12,098 bases of DNA, from the NCBI GenBank assembly GCA_964194585.1, contig CAXMNG010000327.1, forward strand, positions 1-12,098, read 5' to 3'. The notes under the pieces were generated by a model. That model ran no database searches, had not been told where the DNA came from, and saw only the letters and a list, made by a program, of their open reading frames with translations. This DNA comes from JAABYT01 sp964194585. Its GTDB lineage: Bacteria; Pseudomonadota; Gammaproteobacteria; HK1. Shown piece by piece: positions 1 to 7,307 of the stretch. Each line of letters begins with the position of its first letter. Position 1 is the stretch's first letter. The position numbers and the translations under genes were made by a program.

Positions 1-1
1 C

Positions 2-625
2 CTGGACGACGGTCAGCGCCAGGGCTTCAATACGATGGTCTATTCGGAGTCCGAGATCGAGCGCATCTGCCGGGTGGCCTTCGATCTGGCCATGAAGCGC
101 GGGCGCAAGCTGTGTTCGGTGGACAAGAGCAACGTGCTCGAAGTCAGCGAGCTGTGGCGCGAAGTGGCCGAGCGCGTAGGCGGTGACTACCCCGAGGTCG
201 CGCTCTCCCACATGCTTGTGGATAACGCGGCCATGCAGCTGGTGCGCGAACCCCGGCAATTCGATGTCCTGGTCACCGACAATATGTTCGGCGACATTCT
301 CTCCGATCTCGCTTCGATGTTGACCGGCTCCATCGGCATGTTGCCGTCGGCGTCCATGGATGCCGACGGCAAGGGCTTGTACGAGCCCGTCCACGGCTCG
401 GCGCCGGATATCGCCGGTCAGGCGATTGCCAACCCGCTTGCCACCATCCTCTCGGTGGCGATGATGCTGCGTTACACTCTGGGTGCACCGGATCTGGCCG
501 AGCGCATCGAGACCGCCGTCGCCCGGGTCCTCGACCAGGGGTTGCGTACCCCCGACATCCAGTCCCCGGGCACAAAGGCGGCGGGTACCGGTGAGATTGG
601 CGACGCAGTCGTCGCGGCCCTTTGA
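2..625 (+). CDS. leuB: 3-isopropylmalate dehydrogenase, 3' part (5' end outside window)
   Basis: Third enzyme of leucine biosynthesis: a cytoplasmic NAD-dependent oxidative decarboxylase that converts 3-isopropylmalate to 2-oxoisocaproate. The reading frame is open from base 2 with no start codon of its own. The first ATG at 35 is internal, because the codons before it already read LDDGQRQGFNT, matching LeuB sequence. About 207 C-terminal residues are visible, and the usual full length is about 360. Family residues are present: the active-site Lys in VDKSN (codon 125), the substrate/metal Asp in LVDNAA (221), and TDNMFGDILSD with metal-binding Asps at codons 293 and 305. GLYEPVHGSAPDIAG, the NAD-binding stretch, follows. 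The C-terminus is complete and ends in TGA. The next gene, asd, starts 38 nt downstream, an arrangement also found in other proteobacteria. No truncation or frameshift is seen other than the window edge. Confidence 0.97.
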   Translation: MDDGQRQGFNTMVYSESEIERICRVAFDLAMKRGRKLCSVDKSNVLEVSELWREVAERVGGDYPEVALSHMLVDNAAMQLVREPRQFDVLVTDNMFGDILSDLASMLTGSIGMLPSASMDADGKGLYEPVHGSAPDIAGQAIANPLATILSVAMMLRYTLGAPDLAERIETAVARVLDQGLRTPDIQSPGTKAAGTGEIGDAVVAAL

Positions 626-653
626 CCGATTCGATTACCAAAAGGATGACCAA

Positions 654-658
654 AAGGA
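654..658 (+). promoter_or_regulatory. Shine-Dalgarno that decides the asd start
   Basis: AAGGA lies 5 nt before ATG 664. The frame is also open from a TTG at 622 (overlapping the leuB stop) and an ATG at 646, but neither has a spaced Shine-Dalgarno. The NADP-binding strand (IDVAVVGATG) begins right after 664. I therefore place the start at 664. Confidence 0.7.
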
Positions 659-663
659 CGGCA

Positions 664-1686
664 ATGAACAACATGATCGATGTCGCCGTGGTCGGTGCAA
701 CCGGTGCCGTCGGCGAGGCGATGATCGCTATTCTGGAAGAGCGAAACTTTCCGGTCGGCAACCTCTTTCCCCTTGCCAGTGAGCGTTCCGCGGGTTCGCG
801 CATCGCGTTCAAGGGAAGACAGGAGCGGGTCGGTGTTCTCGAGGATTTCGATTTTACCAAAGTACGGCTGGGCCTGTTCTCGGCAGGTGCCGGTGTATCG
901 GCCGAGTATGCACCGCGGGCTGCGGCCACCGGCTGCGTAGTCATTGACAACAGCTCACAGTTTCGCTACGACGACGATGTTCCGCTGGTAGTCCCGGAAG
1001 TCAATCCTCGCGCGGTGGCGGACTATTCCGCGCGCAATATCATCGCCAATCCAAACTGTTCGACGATACAAATGGTCGTGGCTTTGAAGCCCATTCACGA
1101 TGCGGTCGGAATCGAGCGCATCAATGTTGCTACCTATCAGGCGGTGTCGGGAACGGGACGCGACGCGATGGAGGAACTGGCAGGACAGACCGCCGCGCTT
1201 TTGAGCGGCAAGGACATCGACTGCAACGTGTATCCGAAGCAGATCGCCTTCAACGTGCTGCCCCACATCGACGTATTCATGGACAACGGCTACACCAGGG
1301 AAGAAATGAAAATGGTGTGGGAGACCCACAAGATCATGGGTGACGATTCCATCAAGGTAAACGCGACCTGCGTGCGTGTCCCGGTGTTTTTCGGTCATTC
1401 GGAGGCGGTGCATCTGGAGACCCGCGAGAAGTTGAGCGTCGACGAGGCACGAAGGCTTCTCGCCGACGCTCCCGGAGTGGTGGTAATGGACGAGCCCGGC
1501 GAGGAGAGATATCCGACTTGCGTCAGCGAGTCGGCCGGTCAGGATCCGGTCTTCGTCGGGCGCATCCGCGAGGACCTGTCCCACCCTCGCGGCTTGGACC
1601 TCTGGGTGGTCTCTGACAACGTTCGCAAGGGGGCCGCGCTCAACAGCATCCAGATTGCGGAAATTTTGGTGAAAGACTTTTTGTAA
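664..1686 (+). CDS. asd: Aspartate-semialdehyde dehydrogenase
   Basis: Reduces L-aspartyl-4-phosphate to aspartate semialdehyde with NADPH, the branch point to lysine/diaminopimelate, threonine and methionine; cytoplasmic. From ATG 664 the protein has 340 residues, the length of the shorter ASADH class rather than the roughly 370-residue enterobacterial Asd. The N-terminal nucleotide-binding motif is VVGATGAVGE. The catalytic nucleophile is Cys132 in NPNCSTIQ, the catalytic base is His245 in GHSEAVHLE, and the substrate-binding Arg is in CVRVPV. The C-terminus (DNVRKGAALNSIQIAE) is typical of the family. Because the catalytic Cys and His are both kept, this looks like a working enzyme. E. coli has the asd homologue usg at the same position before truA. 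It follows leuB in the same direction and may be cotranscribed with it. The nearly 200-nt gap afterwards separates it from fimV. Confidence 0.96.
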   Translation: MNNMIDVAVVGATGAVGEAMIAILEERNFPVGNLFPLASERSAGSRIAFKGRQERVGVLEDFDFTKVRLGLFSAGAGVSAEYAPRAAATGCVVIDNSSQFRYDDDVPLVVPEVNPRAVADYSARNIIANPNCSTIQMVVALKPIHDAVGIERINVATYQAVSGTGRDAMEELAGQTAALLSGKDIDCNVYPKQIAFNVLPHIDVFMDNGYTREEMKMVWETHKIMGDDSIKVNATCVRVPVFFGHSEAVHLETREKLSVDEARRLLADAPGVVVMDEPGEERYPTCVSESAGQDPVFVGRIREDLSHPRGLDLWVVSDNVRKGAALNSIQIAEILVKDFL

Positions 1687-1890
1687 GCTATAGTTACTGA
1701 CTAATCATAAAGCATATTCTAGTTATACGAGACGGATTTCGACCCGCTATTACTTGGTTTTCGGGCCGGATCGCGACAGTCTTGTGACAGTCTCCACGGC
1801 ACGTCGTCAGGGCGAGCCCCGGCGGTTTACGTATTCAATCGGGCTCATTTGCAGGCCCCGGAGCTGAGTTCGGCAACTCTTAGACAGCGC
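1687..1890 (+). promoter_or_regulatory. asd-fimV intergenic region, probable fimV promoter region
   Basis: This 204-nt gap is the longest stretch without a gene. Bases 1687-1730 are clearly AT-rich against a GC-rich background, contain TAGTTA twice (1691-1696 and 1720-1725), and carry -10-like hexamers such as TATTCT at 1715-1720. No -35/-10 pair has good spacing; TTACTG (1694) to TATTCT leaves only 15 nt. Further down lies a spaced direct repeat at 1775-1793. I see no strong terminator hairpin with a T-tract after asd and no convincing small ORF. Calling this a promoter region is inference from composition and position. Confidence 0.4.
1775..1793 (+). repeat. Direct repeat GACAGTCT, 11-bp period
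   Basis: GACAGTCT at 1775-1782 is repeated exactly at 1786-1793 with TGT between them. An 11-bp period puts both copies on the same DNA face, as in tandem half-sites of some response regulators. It lies about 100 bp before the chosen fimV start. No protein is identified, and chance is possible. Confidence 0.45.
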
Positions 1891-4800
1891 ATGGAACACG
1901 TGACGACCCGGATCCGGGCTGCCGCCCTGTTGGCTCTCCTGTTGCTCATTCCCGCCGGTGCCTGGGCGTTGGGACTGGGTAATATCGAGGTCAAATCGAC
2001 GCTCAACGAGCCGTTGCAGGCGCGCATCGTTCTCAGTTCCCTTCAGGACGGCGATCTGGACGGCATGCAGGTCCAGCTGGCCAGCGCCCGGCAGTTCAAG
2101 CGCGCCGGAATCCAACGCCCGTTTCAGCTCTCCAAGCTCAAATTCACCGCCGTGGAAGACGGGTCCGGTTTCGGCCACATCAACGTCACGACCCGGGATC
2201 CCGTGGTCGAGCCGTTCCTGAACTTCCTCATCGAGGTGACCTGGCCCCGCGGGCGCATCGTCCGCGAATACACGGTTCTTCTCGACCCGCCGGTCTATGG
2301 CGCCGCCATTTCCAGCAAGGCAAAGAAGGACCTGGCCGAGATCCAGGCCAGAGCGCTGGAGGAGCAAACTGCCCCGGAGGCGGCCCCGGCGCCGAAGCGT
2401 GCCCAGCCGATGCCCGTGACACCCCCGGCGGCGCCCGTTCCGGCGCCCGTTCCGGCGATGCAGCCGAGCACCTCCACGAGCGTGGTTCCTGCCCCGGCCC
2501 CAGCCCCGGCGGAACCCACCGTGGCCGCCGCACCCGTGCCTGAGCCTGAGTCTGAGCCTGAGCCTGAGCCTGAGCCGGCCCCGCCGCCCGCCGCCAGCCC
2601 GGAGCCGGCGATGACGGCTCCAGCACCGATGCCGATGCCGATGCCATCTGCCGGGGGCGGGGATCTGGCGGATCCCTACGACGTAAAATATGGCGATACG
2701 CTGTGGTCGCTGGCGAATCGCTACCGGCCGGATGGCTCGGTGAGCATCCAGCGCATGATGCTGGCCATGCTCAGCGCCAACCCCGACGCGTTTAACATCC
2801 CGAATATCAACGCTTTACGTGCCGGGACCGTGCTCCACATCCCGGATGTCTCGCAGTTTGGCGCTGCCGATCGTCAGGTCGTGCTGACGGAGATCAATCG
2901 TCAGCACGACATCTGGCAGGAATACCGTCAAGGCCTAGCAGCGGCTGCGCCAAGCGTTCCGGAGGGCACCAGCGTCGCGGCGGTGGAGCCGGAACCCACC
3001 GCTACCGCGGCCGAGACCACCACCCAGCCTGAGCAGGCGGCCGCCGAAACCCAGCCCGCTGGCGACGACGACAGCCGACTGGCGCTGGTGTCCGGTGGCC
3101 AGGGCACCGAAGGTGTCGGCAGCGCATCTTCCGATGCCGCCGGAGCCCGGCAGAAGCTGGCGCTGGCCCAGGAAGAGGCGGACGCCAAGACCCGCGAGGC
3201 CGACGAGCTGAGCAGCCGGGTCACGGAGCTGCAGGGCATCGTCGATGATCTGCAGCGGGCGATCGAGTTGCGGGACGACAACATCGCCGCCCTTCAGGCG
3301 ATGCTGGCGAGGACCGAGCAGGAGGCCGATGCGCTCCGCGCCGCTGCCGAGCAGGCCCGGGCGGACGCTGCGGCGATAGGGGTGACCACCGAGCCGATGG
3401 TGGAGACGGCACCGGAGCCTGTGGTCGAGGCGGCACCGGAGCCTGTGGTCGAAGCGGCACCGGAGCCTGTGGTCGAAGTGGCACCGGAGCCCGTGGTCGA
3501 AGTGGCACCGGAGCCCGTGGCCGAAGCGGCACCGGAGCCCGTGGCCGAAGCAACGCCTGAGCCTTCCAAGGTACTGCCGCCACCAGTGCCGCCACCGCCG
3601 TCCTTCATGGAAACCTTGCTGAAGAGCCTGCCGGTCGATCCGGTGCTGCTGGGCGCCGGTGTGGGCGGACTGCTGGTGATCCTGGGCGGCGCGGCCCTGT
3701 GGCGCCGGCGACGCAATGCCGATGACGCCGAGGACATTGGCGAGCTGGATGTGGGCACGCTGGACGACAGCGATCTCCTGTACGACGAGGACGGTGAACC
3801 GTATCTGCCCGACGACGCCGGTGAAGAGACCGCGATAGCCGAGCTCGAAGGCATGGATCTCAGCGACGAGCAGGCCGAGCCCCAGGCCCAGGCAGCGGAA
3901 GAAGAATCGCCGCAGCCCGAGCAAGACGACGCGGCCGCGGCCGGCGACTCCGAGGACGACCCTCTCACCGAGGTCAACGTGTACCTCGCCTACGAACGCT
4001 ACGACCAGGCCGAGGAGCTGGTGCGCAGCGCCATCGCCCAGTATCCCAGTCGTCACGAGTACAAGCTGCGTCTACTGGAAGTGTTCTACGCCGCCAAGGA
4101 CCTGGGCAACTTCGAATCGAGCGCGCGGGAGCTCCAGGAAGCGGCCGGCGCCGACGGCCCGCTGCTGGCAGAAGCCCAGAAGATGTGGCAGGACATGTCG
4201 CCCGGACGGGAGCTGTTCTCGGAGACGGAAAGCACCGTGCCGGAGGACCAGGACGTGGTATTCGACGTCACCGGCGGCGACGTGGATGCGCCGGCGACGG
4301 TGCCGGGCAGCAGCATCGGGGGCGGCGACGAGTCGAGCTCCGTGGATTTCGATCTCGGCTTCCAGTCCGATGGCACCCAGGCCGAGGCCGACTCCGGGGA
4401 GTCCAGTCTAGACTTCGATCTGGGCTTCGATCAGGCTGCCGGCGGCGATCCTCAAGCGAAGTCGGGGCTCGACCTGGACCTCACCGCCATCGGCGATGCC
4501 GGGCAAGGCGGCGGGGATGCGGGTGGCGGCAGTAGCGTGGATTTCGACCTCGGCGCGGGAGACGCGGCGGCGGAGGGCGACTCGGGCTCCAGCAGCATGG
4601 ACTTCGATCTGAGCGGCATGGACTCCGACGCGGGCGAGCCTCGTGGACCCGCCACGGAGACGCCGTTGCCGGAACGTGTGTCCAGAGACGATGACGACCT
4701 GGACTTCGATCTCGCGGGTCTGGGCGAAGGTACGCTCATCGACAGCCAGGTGCCGCCCGAAGCGCCCCCAAGCGCCGCGCCCCAGGCCGATGACGACGAC

Positions 4801-5796
4801 GGGGCGCTGGACTTCGATCTGGACGGTATCGGCGGCGAGTCCGAAGGCGTTGATTCCAGCGCCATGAGCATGGACGCCGAGTTCACGGCCCTGGATCTCA
4901 ATCTGGACGCCGCCGACGCAGGTGCCGCCAGCAGCGGCTCGCAGCTGTCCGCCCTGGATGACGACGTTTCCTCTGCCCTGGGCTTCGACATCGGCAGCGA
5001 CAGCGTCGACGCCGGCGCGTCGCCGGATGATGCGCTCGACTTCGGTCTGGAGCTCGACGACGGCGACGCTGGCGCGGATGTCGCTGGCGGCGCCGACTTG
5101 AACCTGTCCCTCGACGACGACCTCGGCGGCGAAGAGGCGTCCGAAGAGACGGTCAAGCTGGACCTGAGCGCGGCCATTCCCGGCGATGACATGGGGGAAG
5201 AGCTGGACACGGTGAAGCTGCAGAGTCCGGAGATCGACGCGGCGGATTCCGCGATTTCCGATCTCGGCATGGACCTGAATCTGGACATGGATGCGCCAGA
5301 CGGCGGCGAGTCTTCTTCGGGTATCGACACCTCTTTCGGCGGAATATTCGATGAAGACACGGCCGCCGCCTCGGAGGACGACATGGCCCTCAGCATGGAC
5401 GGCTCGGATCTCATCCCGCCGACGCCGACGCCGACTCCGTCGGCGGACGCCGACCCGGACTTTCCGGAAATCGATGCGGATTTCGATGCCGAGAAGAGTC
5501 AGGACGCAGCCGCGTCGGACGAGTACGAGTCCACTCAGTTCATGCTCCGCGATATGCCGAGCTCTGAGGATAGCGGCGGGTCCGGCGAGGCCCATACAGG
5601 CAGTACGTTGATGCTCGGTGGCGGCCTCACCGGCGAGGTGGACGAGGTGCAGACCAAGCTGGATCTCGCGCAAGCCTACATCGACATGGGTGACACCGAC
5701 GGCGCCAGGGGCATCATCGACGAGGTTCTTGCGGAGGGCAACGCGGCCCAGAAACAGGCTGCCATGGGCTTGTTGAGCAAGCTGGCATCCTCCTGA
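1891..5796 (+). CDS. fimV: FimV/HubP-family polar hub protein
   Basis: A large inner-membrane scaffold. Relatives FimV (Pseudomonas), HubP (Vibrio) and TspA (Neisseria) organise type IV pili and the cell pole. From ATG 1891 it has about 1301 residues. Layout: signal peptide 1-26 ending GAWA; FimV core about 27-135, opening LGLGNIEVKSTLNEPL; Pro/Ala/Glu linker to about 260; LysM 261-319 (DPYDVKYGDTLWSLA...), which should bind peptidoglycan; coiled coil about 419-493; seven octapeptides 501-556; membrane helix about 584-604 followed by RRRR; TPR-like region about 689-774; very acidic tail with repeated LDFDL-like motifs, residues 818-1131; C-terminal FimV helix pair about 1251-1301 (KLDLAQAYIDMGD). 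The start is uncertain. The frame is open from TTG 1849, and GTG 1900 is also possible. ATG 1891 has no clear Shine-Dalgarno but gives a normal signal peptide. No pilus genes lie nearby, as is usual for fimV. Confidence 0.93.
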   Translation: MEHVTTRIRAAALLALLLLIPAGAWALGLGNIEVKSTLNEPLQARIVLSSLQDGDLDGMQVQLASARQFKRAGIQRPFQLSKLKFTAVEDGSGFGHINVTTRDPVVEPFLNFLIEVTWPRGRIVREYTVLLDPPVYGAAISSKAKKDLAEIQARALEEQTAPEAAPAPKRAQPMPVTPPAAPVPAPVPAMQPSTSTSVVPAPAPAPAEPTVAAAPVPEPESEPEPEPEPAPPPAASPEPAMTAPAPMPMPMPSAGGGDLADPYDVKYGDTLWSLANRYRPDGSVSIQRMMLAMLSANPDAFNIPNINALRAGTVLHIPDVSQFGAADRQVVLTEINRQHDIWQEYRQGLAAAAPSVPEGTSVAAVEPEPTATAAETTTQPEQAAAETQPAGDDDSRLALVSGGQGTEGVGSASSDAAGARQKLALAQEEADAKTREADELSSRVTELQGIVDDLQRAIELRDDNIAALQAMLARTEQEADALRAAAEQARADAAAIGVTTEPMVETAPEPVVEAAPEPVVEAAPEPVVEVAPEPVVEVAPEPVAEAAPEPVAEATPEPSKVLPPPVPPPPSFMETLLKSLPVDPVLLGAGVGGLLVILGGAALWRRRRNADDAEDIGELDVGTLDDSDLLYDEDGEPYLPDDAGEETAIAELEGMDLSDEQAEPQAQAAEEESPQPEQDDAAAAGDSEDDPLTEVNVYLAYERYDQAEELVRSAIAQYPSRHEYKLRLLEVFYAAKDLGNFESSARELQEAAGADGPLLAEAQKMWQDMSPGRELFSETESTVPEDQDVVFDVTGGDVDAPATVPGSSIGGGDESSSVDFDLGFQSDGTQAEADSGESSLDFDLGFDQAAGGDPQAKSGLDLDLTAIGDAGQGGGDAGGGSSVDFDLGAGDAAAEGDSGSSSMDFDLSGMDSDAGEPRGPATETPLPERVSRDDDDLDFDLAGLGEGTLIDSQVPPEAPPSAAPQADDDDGALDFDLDGIGGESEGVDSSAMSMDAEFTALDLNLDAADAGAASSGSQLSALDDDVSSALGFDIGSDSVDAGASPDDALDFGLELDDGDAGADVAGGADLNLSLDDDLGGEEASEETVKLDLSAAIPGDDMGEELDTVKLQSPEIDAADSAISDLGMDLNLDMDAPDGGESSSGIDTSFGGIFDEDTAAASEDDMALSMDGSDLIPPTPTPTPSADADPDFPEIDADFDAEKSQDAAASDEYESTQFMLRDMPSSEDSGGSGEAHTGSTLMLGGGLTGEVDEVQTKLDLAQAYIDMGDTDGARGIIDEVLAEGNAAQKQAAMGLLSKLASS
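2539..2574 (+). repeat. In-frame hexanucleotide repeat (CCTGAG)n in fimV
   Basis: Six tandem hexamers, five of them exactly CCTGAG and the third TCTGAG. They encode alternating Pro-Glu with one Ser-Glu in the periplasmic Pro-rich linker. A shorter run of three CCGATG units (Pro-Met) follows at 2626-2643. Changes in copy number would keep the frame and alter only linker length. Confidence 0.85.
3391..3558 (+). repeat. Seven tandem 24-bp repeats in fimV (octapeptide EPVVEAAP)
   Basis: Seven consecutive 24-bp units encode EPMVETAP, EPVVEAAP, EPVVEAAP, EPVVEVAP, EPVVEVAP, EPVAEAAP and EPVAEATP, followed by a partial EPSK. The middle units are almost identical in DNA as well as protein, indicating recent tandem duplication. 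The array lies between the coiled coil and the membrane helix, so it probably acts as an extended periplasmic spacer. Confidence 0.93.
4342..5283 (+). repeat. Degenerate protein-level repeat (LDFDL motif array) in the FimV tail
   Basis: About thirteen copies of a pentapeptide with pattern hydrophobic-D-[FL]-[DN]-L begin near FimV residues 818, 840, 860, 883, 903, 937, 973, 1001, 1030, 1049, 1070, 1090 and 1127. Clear copies are VDFDL (4342, 4537), LDFDL (4408, 4699, 4807), LDLDL (4468), MDFDL (4597) and LDLNL (4891). Later copies are looser (LGFDI, LDFGL, LNLSL, LDLSA, MDLNL). Spacing is mostly 19-23 residues, sometimes 28-37. The segments between are Asp/Ser/Gly/Ala-rich and look disordered. 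Confidence 0.8.
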
Positions 5797-5836
5797 TCTT
5801 TCATCAACGCTAGTCGGGTCTCCCGGCTCGGACCCC

Positions 5837-6616
5837 ATGAGATTCGCGCTCGGTGTCGAGTATGACGGCAGCGACTTTTCCGGCTGGGAAAGCCAGCCCC
5901 GGCGGCGCACCATTCAATCGACCCTGGAAACGGCGCTCGCGTGCGTCGCCGACTGTCCCGCGGCGACCGTCTGTGCCGGGCGTACCGACGCCGGCGTGCA
6001 TGCGGTGGCACAGGTGGTGCATTTCGACTCGGGCGCCGATCGTGCACCCCACGAATGGGTGCTGGGGGCCAACAGCAACCTGCCCGGTGATGTCAGCGTC
6101 CGCTGGGCGGCTCCGGTGGCCGAGATTTTTCATGCCCGCTACTCCGCCGTATGCCGTTACTACCGTTACGTGATCCAGAATCGACGCCAGCGCTCGGCGC
6201 TATTGCGCCAGCGTGCCGCCTGGGAGCGCAGTCCGTTGGATGTGGCGCCCATGCGGGCAGCCGCTGAGTATCTACTCGGCGAGCAGGACCTTACGTCTTT
6301 TCGTGCTGCCGGTTGTCAGGCGAAGAGCCCCGTGCGCACCGTTGTGAGTCTCGAGGTGCATCGCCGGGGCGATCTGGTGTTCATCGACATTGCCGCCAAC
6401 GCGTTTTTGCAGCACATGGTACGCAACGTCGCCGGGGTCTTGATTGAAATCGGCAAGGGAAAGCGAGAGCCCGCATGGGTGAGAGAATTGATCGAGGCGC
6501 GCGACCGCACCCGCGCTGCCGCGACGGCGCCTCCCCAGGGCCTCTATTTGAGCCGCATCGATTATCCGCCCGAGCACGGCCTGCCTGCGGTTTCGCCGGA
6601 GTGGCTGCTTTGGTAA
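5837..6616 (+). CDS. truA: tRNA pseudouridine(38-40) synthase
   Basis: Converts uridines 38-40 in the tRNA anticodon arm to pseudouridine; cytoplasmic, no cofactor. The 259-residue length is normal. It opens with the family strand MRFALGVEYDGSDFSGW. The catalytic Asp is residue 51 in GRTDAGVHA. RYYRYVIQN, SFRAAGC and the C-terminal FLQHMVRNVAGVLIEIGKG are also characteristic. The gene starts 40 nt after fimV with no good Shine-Dalgarno, and a short GC-rich hairpin (5816-5835) abuts the ATG. No alternative start would keep the N-terminal strand. The protein ends EWLLW. trpF follows after 46 nt in the same direction, matching the usual truA-trpF pairing. Confidence 0.97.
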   Translation: MRFALGVEYDGSDFSGWESQPRRRTIQSTLETALACVADCPAATVCAGRTDAGVHAVAQVVHFDSGADRAPHEWVLGANSNLPGDVSVRWAAPVAEIFHARYSAVCRYYRYVIQNRRQRSALLRQRAAWERSPLDVAPMRAAAEYLLGEQDLTSFRAAGCQAKSPVRTVVSLEVHRRGDLVFIDIAANAFLQHMVRNVAGVLIEIGKGKREPAWVRELIEARDRTRAAATAPPQGLYLSRIDYPPEHGLPAVSPEWLLW

Positions 6617-6662
6617 TCTTAATGGCTTGCCTTAGAGAAGGTCACCAGGGCTCATTGGAAAA

Positions 6663-7307
6663 ATGGCAGTGCGCACGCGCGTCAAAATCTGCGGCATCAC
6701 CCGCCTCGAGGACGGCGCAGCGGCCTGCGCCGCCGGCGCCGACGCTATTGGTCTGAATTTTTACCCTGCCAGTCCCAGAGCCGTGGACATGGAGCAGGCC
6801 GTCGCCATTCGGCGCGCACTGCCGCCGTTCGTTACCGTGGTGGGCCTGTTCGTGAACGCGAGTACTGCAACGGTGGTGGAAATGGCGGAGCGTGTGCACC
6901 TGGACCTGTTGCAATTTCACGGTGAGGAAACACCGTCCCAGTGCGAGGCAGCCGGACTGCCGTACATGAAGGCCATTCGCGTCAGCGACGATACGGACGT
7001 CCGCGAGGCGTCCCGGCGCTTCGCGAGCGCCAAGGCCTTAATTCTGGACACCCACGATGACAAGTTGTGGGGCGGATCCGGGCAAACCTTCGACTGGGAT
7101 CTCGTGCCCGCCGATATCGAATTGCCCGTGGTCGTGGCCGGCGGACTCACGCCGGCCAACGTGGCAGATGCGATACTCCGGCTGCACCCCTACGGTGTGG
7201 ACGTCAGCGGCGGTGTCGAGCAGTCGCCGGGAATCAAGGACGCCGCCAAAATCACCAGCTTCATAGAAGAGGTGGATCGTGTCTCGATTGCTCAACGAAC
7301 CGGCTGA
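6663..7307 (+). CDS. trpF: Phosphoribosylanthranilate isomerase
   Basis: Isomerises N-(5'-phosphoribosyl)anthranilate to the carboxyphenylamino-deoxyribulose phosphate used by TrpC in tryptophan synthesis. It is a free-standing TIM barrel of 214 residues, not fused to TrpC as in E. coli. The catalytic Cys10 is in VKICGIT and the catalytic Asp129 in LILDTHD. The phosphate-binding loops VVAGGLTPANV and VDVSGGVE (from residue 179) are present. ATG 6663 has only a weak Shine-Dalgarno (GGAA at 6657-6660). The 46-nt gap after truA has no tandem-Trp leader peptide and no terminator hairpin with a T-tract, so classical attenuation is not evident here. Its last 29 nt overlap the start of trpB. Confidence 0.97.
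   Translation: MAVRTRVKICGITRLEDGAAACAAGADAIGLNFYPASPRAVDMEQAVAIRRALPPFVTVVGLFVNASTATVVEMAERVHLDLLQFHGEETPSQCEAAGLPYMKAIRVSDDTDVREASRRFASAKALILDTHDDKLWGGSGQTFDWDLVPADIELPVVVAGGLTPANVADAILRLHPYGVDVSGGVEQSPGIKDAAKITSFIEEVDRVSIAQRTG
7268..7275 (+). promoter_or_regulatory. Shine-Dalgarno for trpB inside trpF
   Basis: AAGAGGTGG-like purine-rich sequence just inside the trpF 3' end, 3 nt before GTG 7279. It supports this GTG as the trpB start despite the 29-nt overlap. No ATG is available in frame close by. Confidence 0.6.

Noticed and set aside
622..663. TTG start of asd overlapping the leuB stop
   Set aside because: ATG 664 has a properly spaced AAGGA and sits directly before the NADP-binding strand. 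The extra residues are not family sequence.
1672..1700. T-run at the end of asd as a terminator
   Set aside because: The T-run belongs to the last asd codons, and no stable stem precedes it.
1849..1890. TTG start for fimV
   Set aside because: It would place 14 extra residues before an otherwise complete signal peptide and has no ribosome site.
5429..5445. Perfect 7-bp hairpin with 3-nt loop inside fimV
   Set aside because: It arises from repetitive GCC/GAC and CCG/ACG codons in the acidic tail, is well inside the gene and has no T-tract.
4408..5913. A 501-codon open frame on the - strand opposite fimV, and other long antisense frames at 2935-4056 and 4452-5414
   Set aside because: They mirror the low-complexity, GC-rich Asp/Ala/Gly codons of fimV. 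The translations have no recognisable domain, and fimV itself matches its family at both ends.
6599..6662. Trp codons at the end of truA (EWLLW) as a possible leader for trpF attenuation
   Set aside because: The 46-nt gap has no terminator/antiterminator pair and no T-tract, and two Trp codons can occur by chance.
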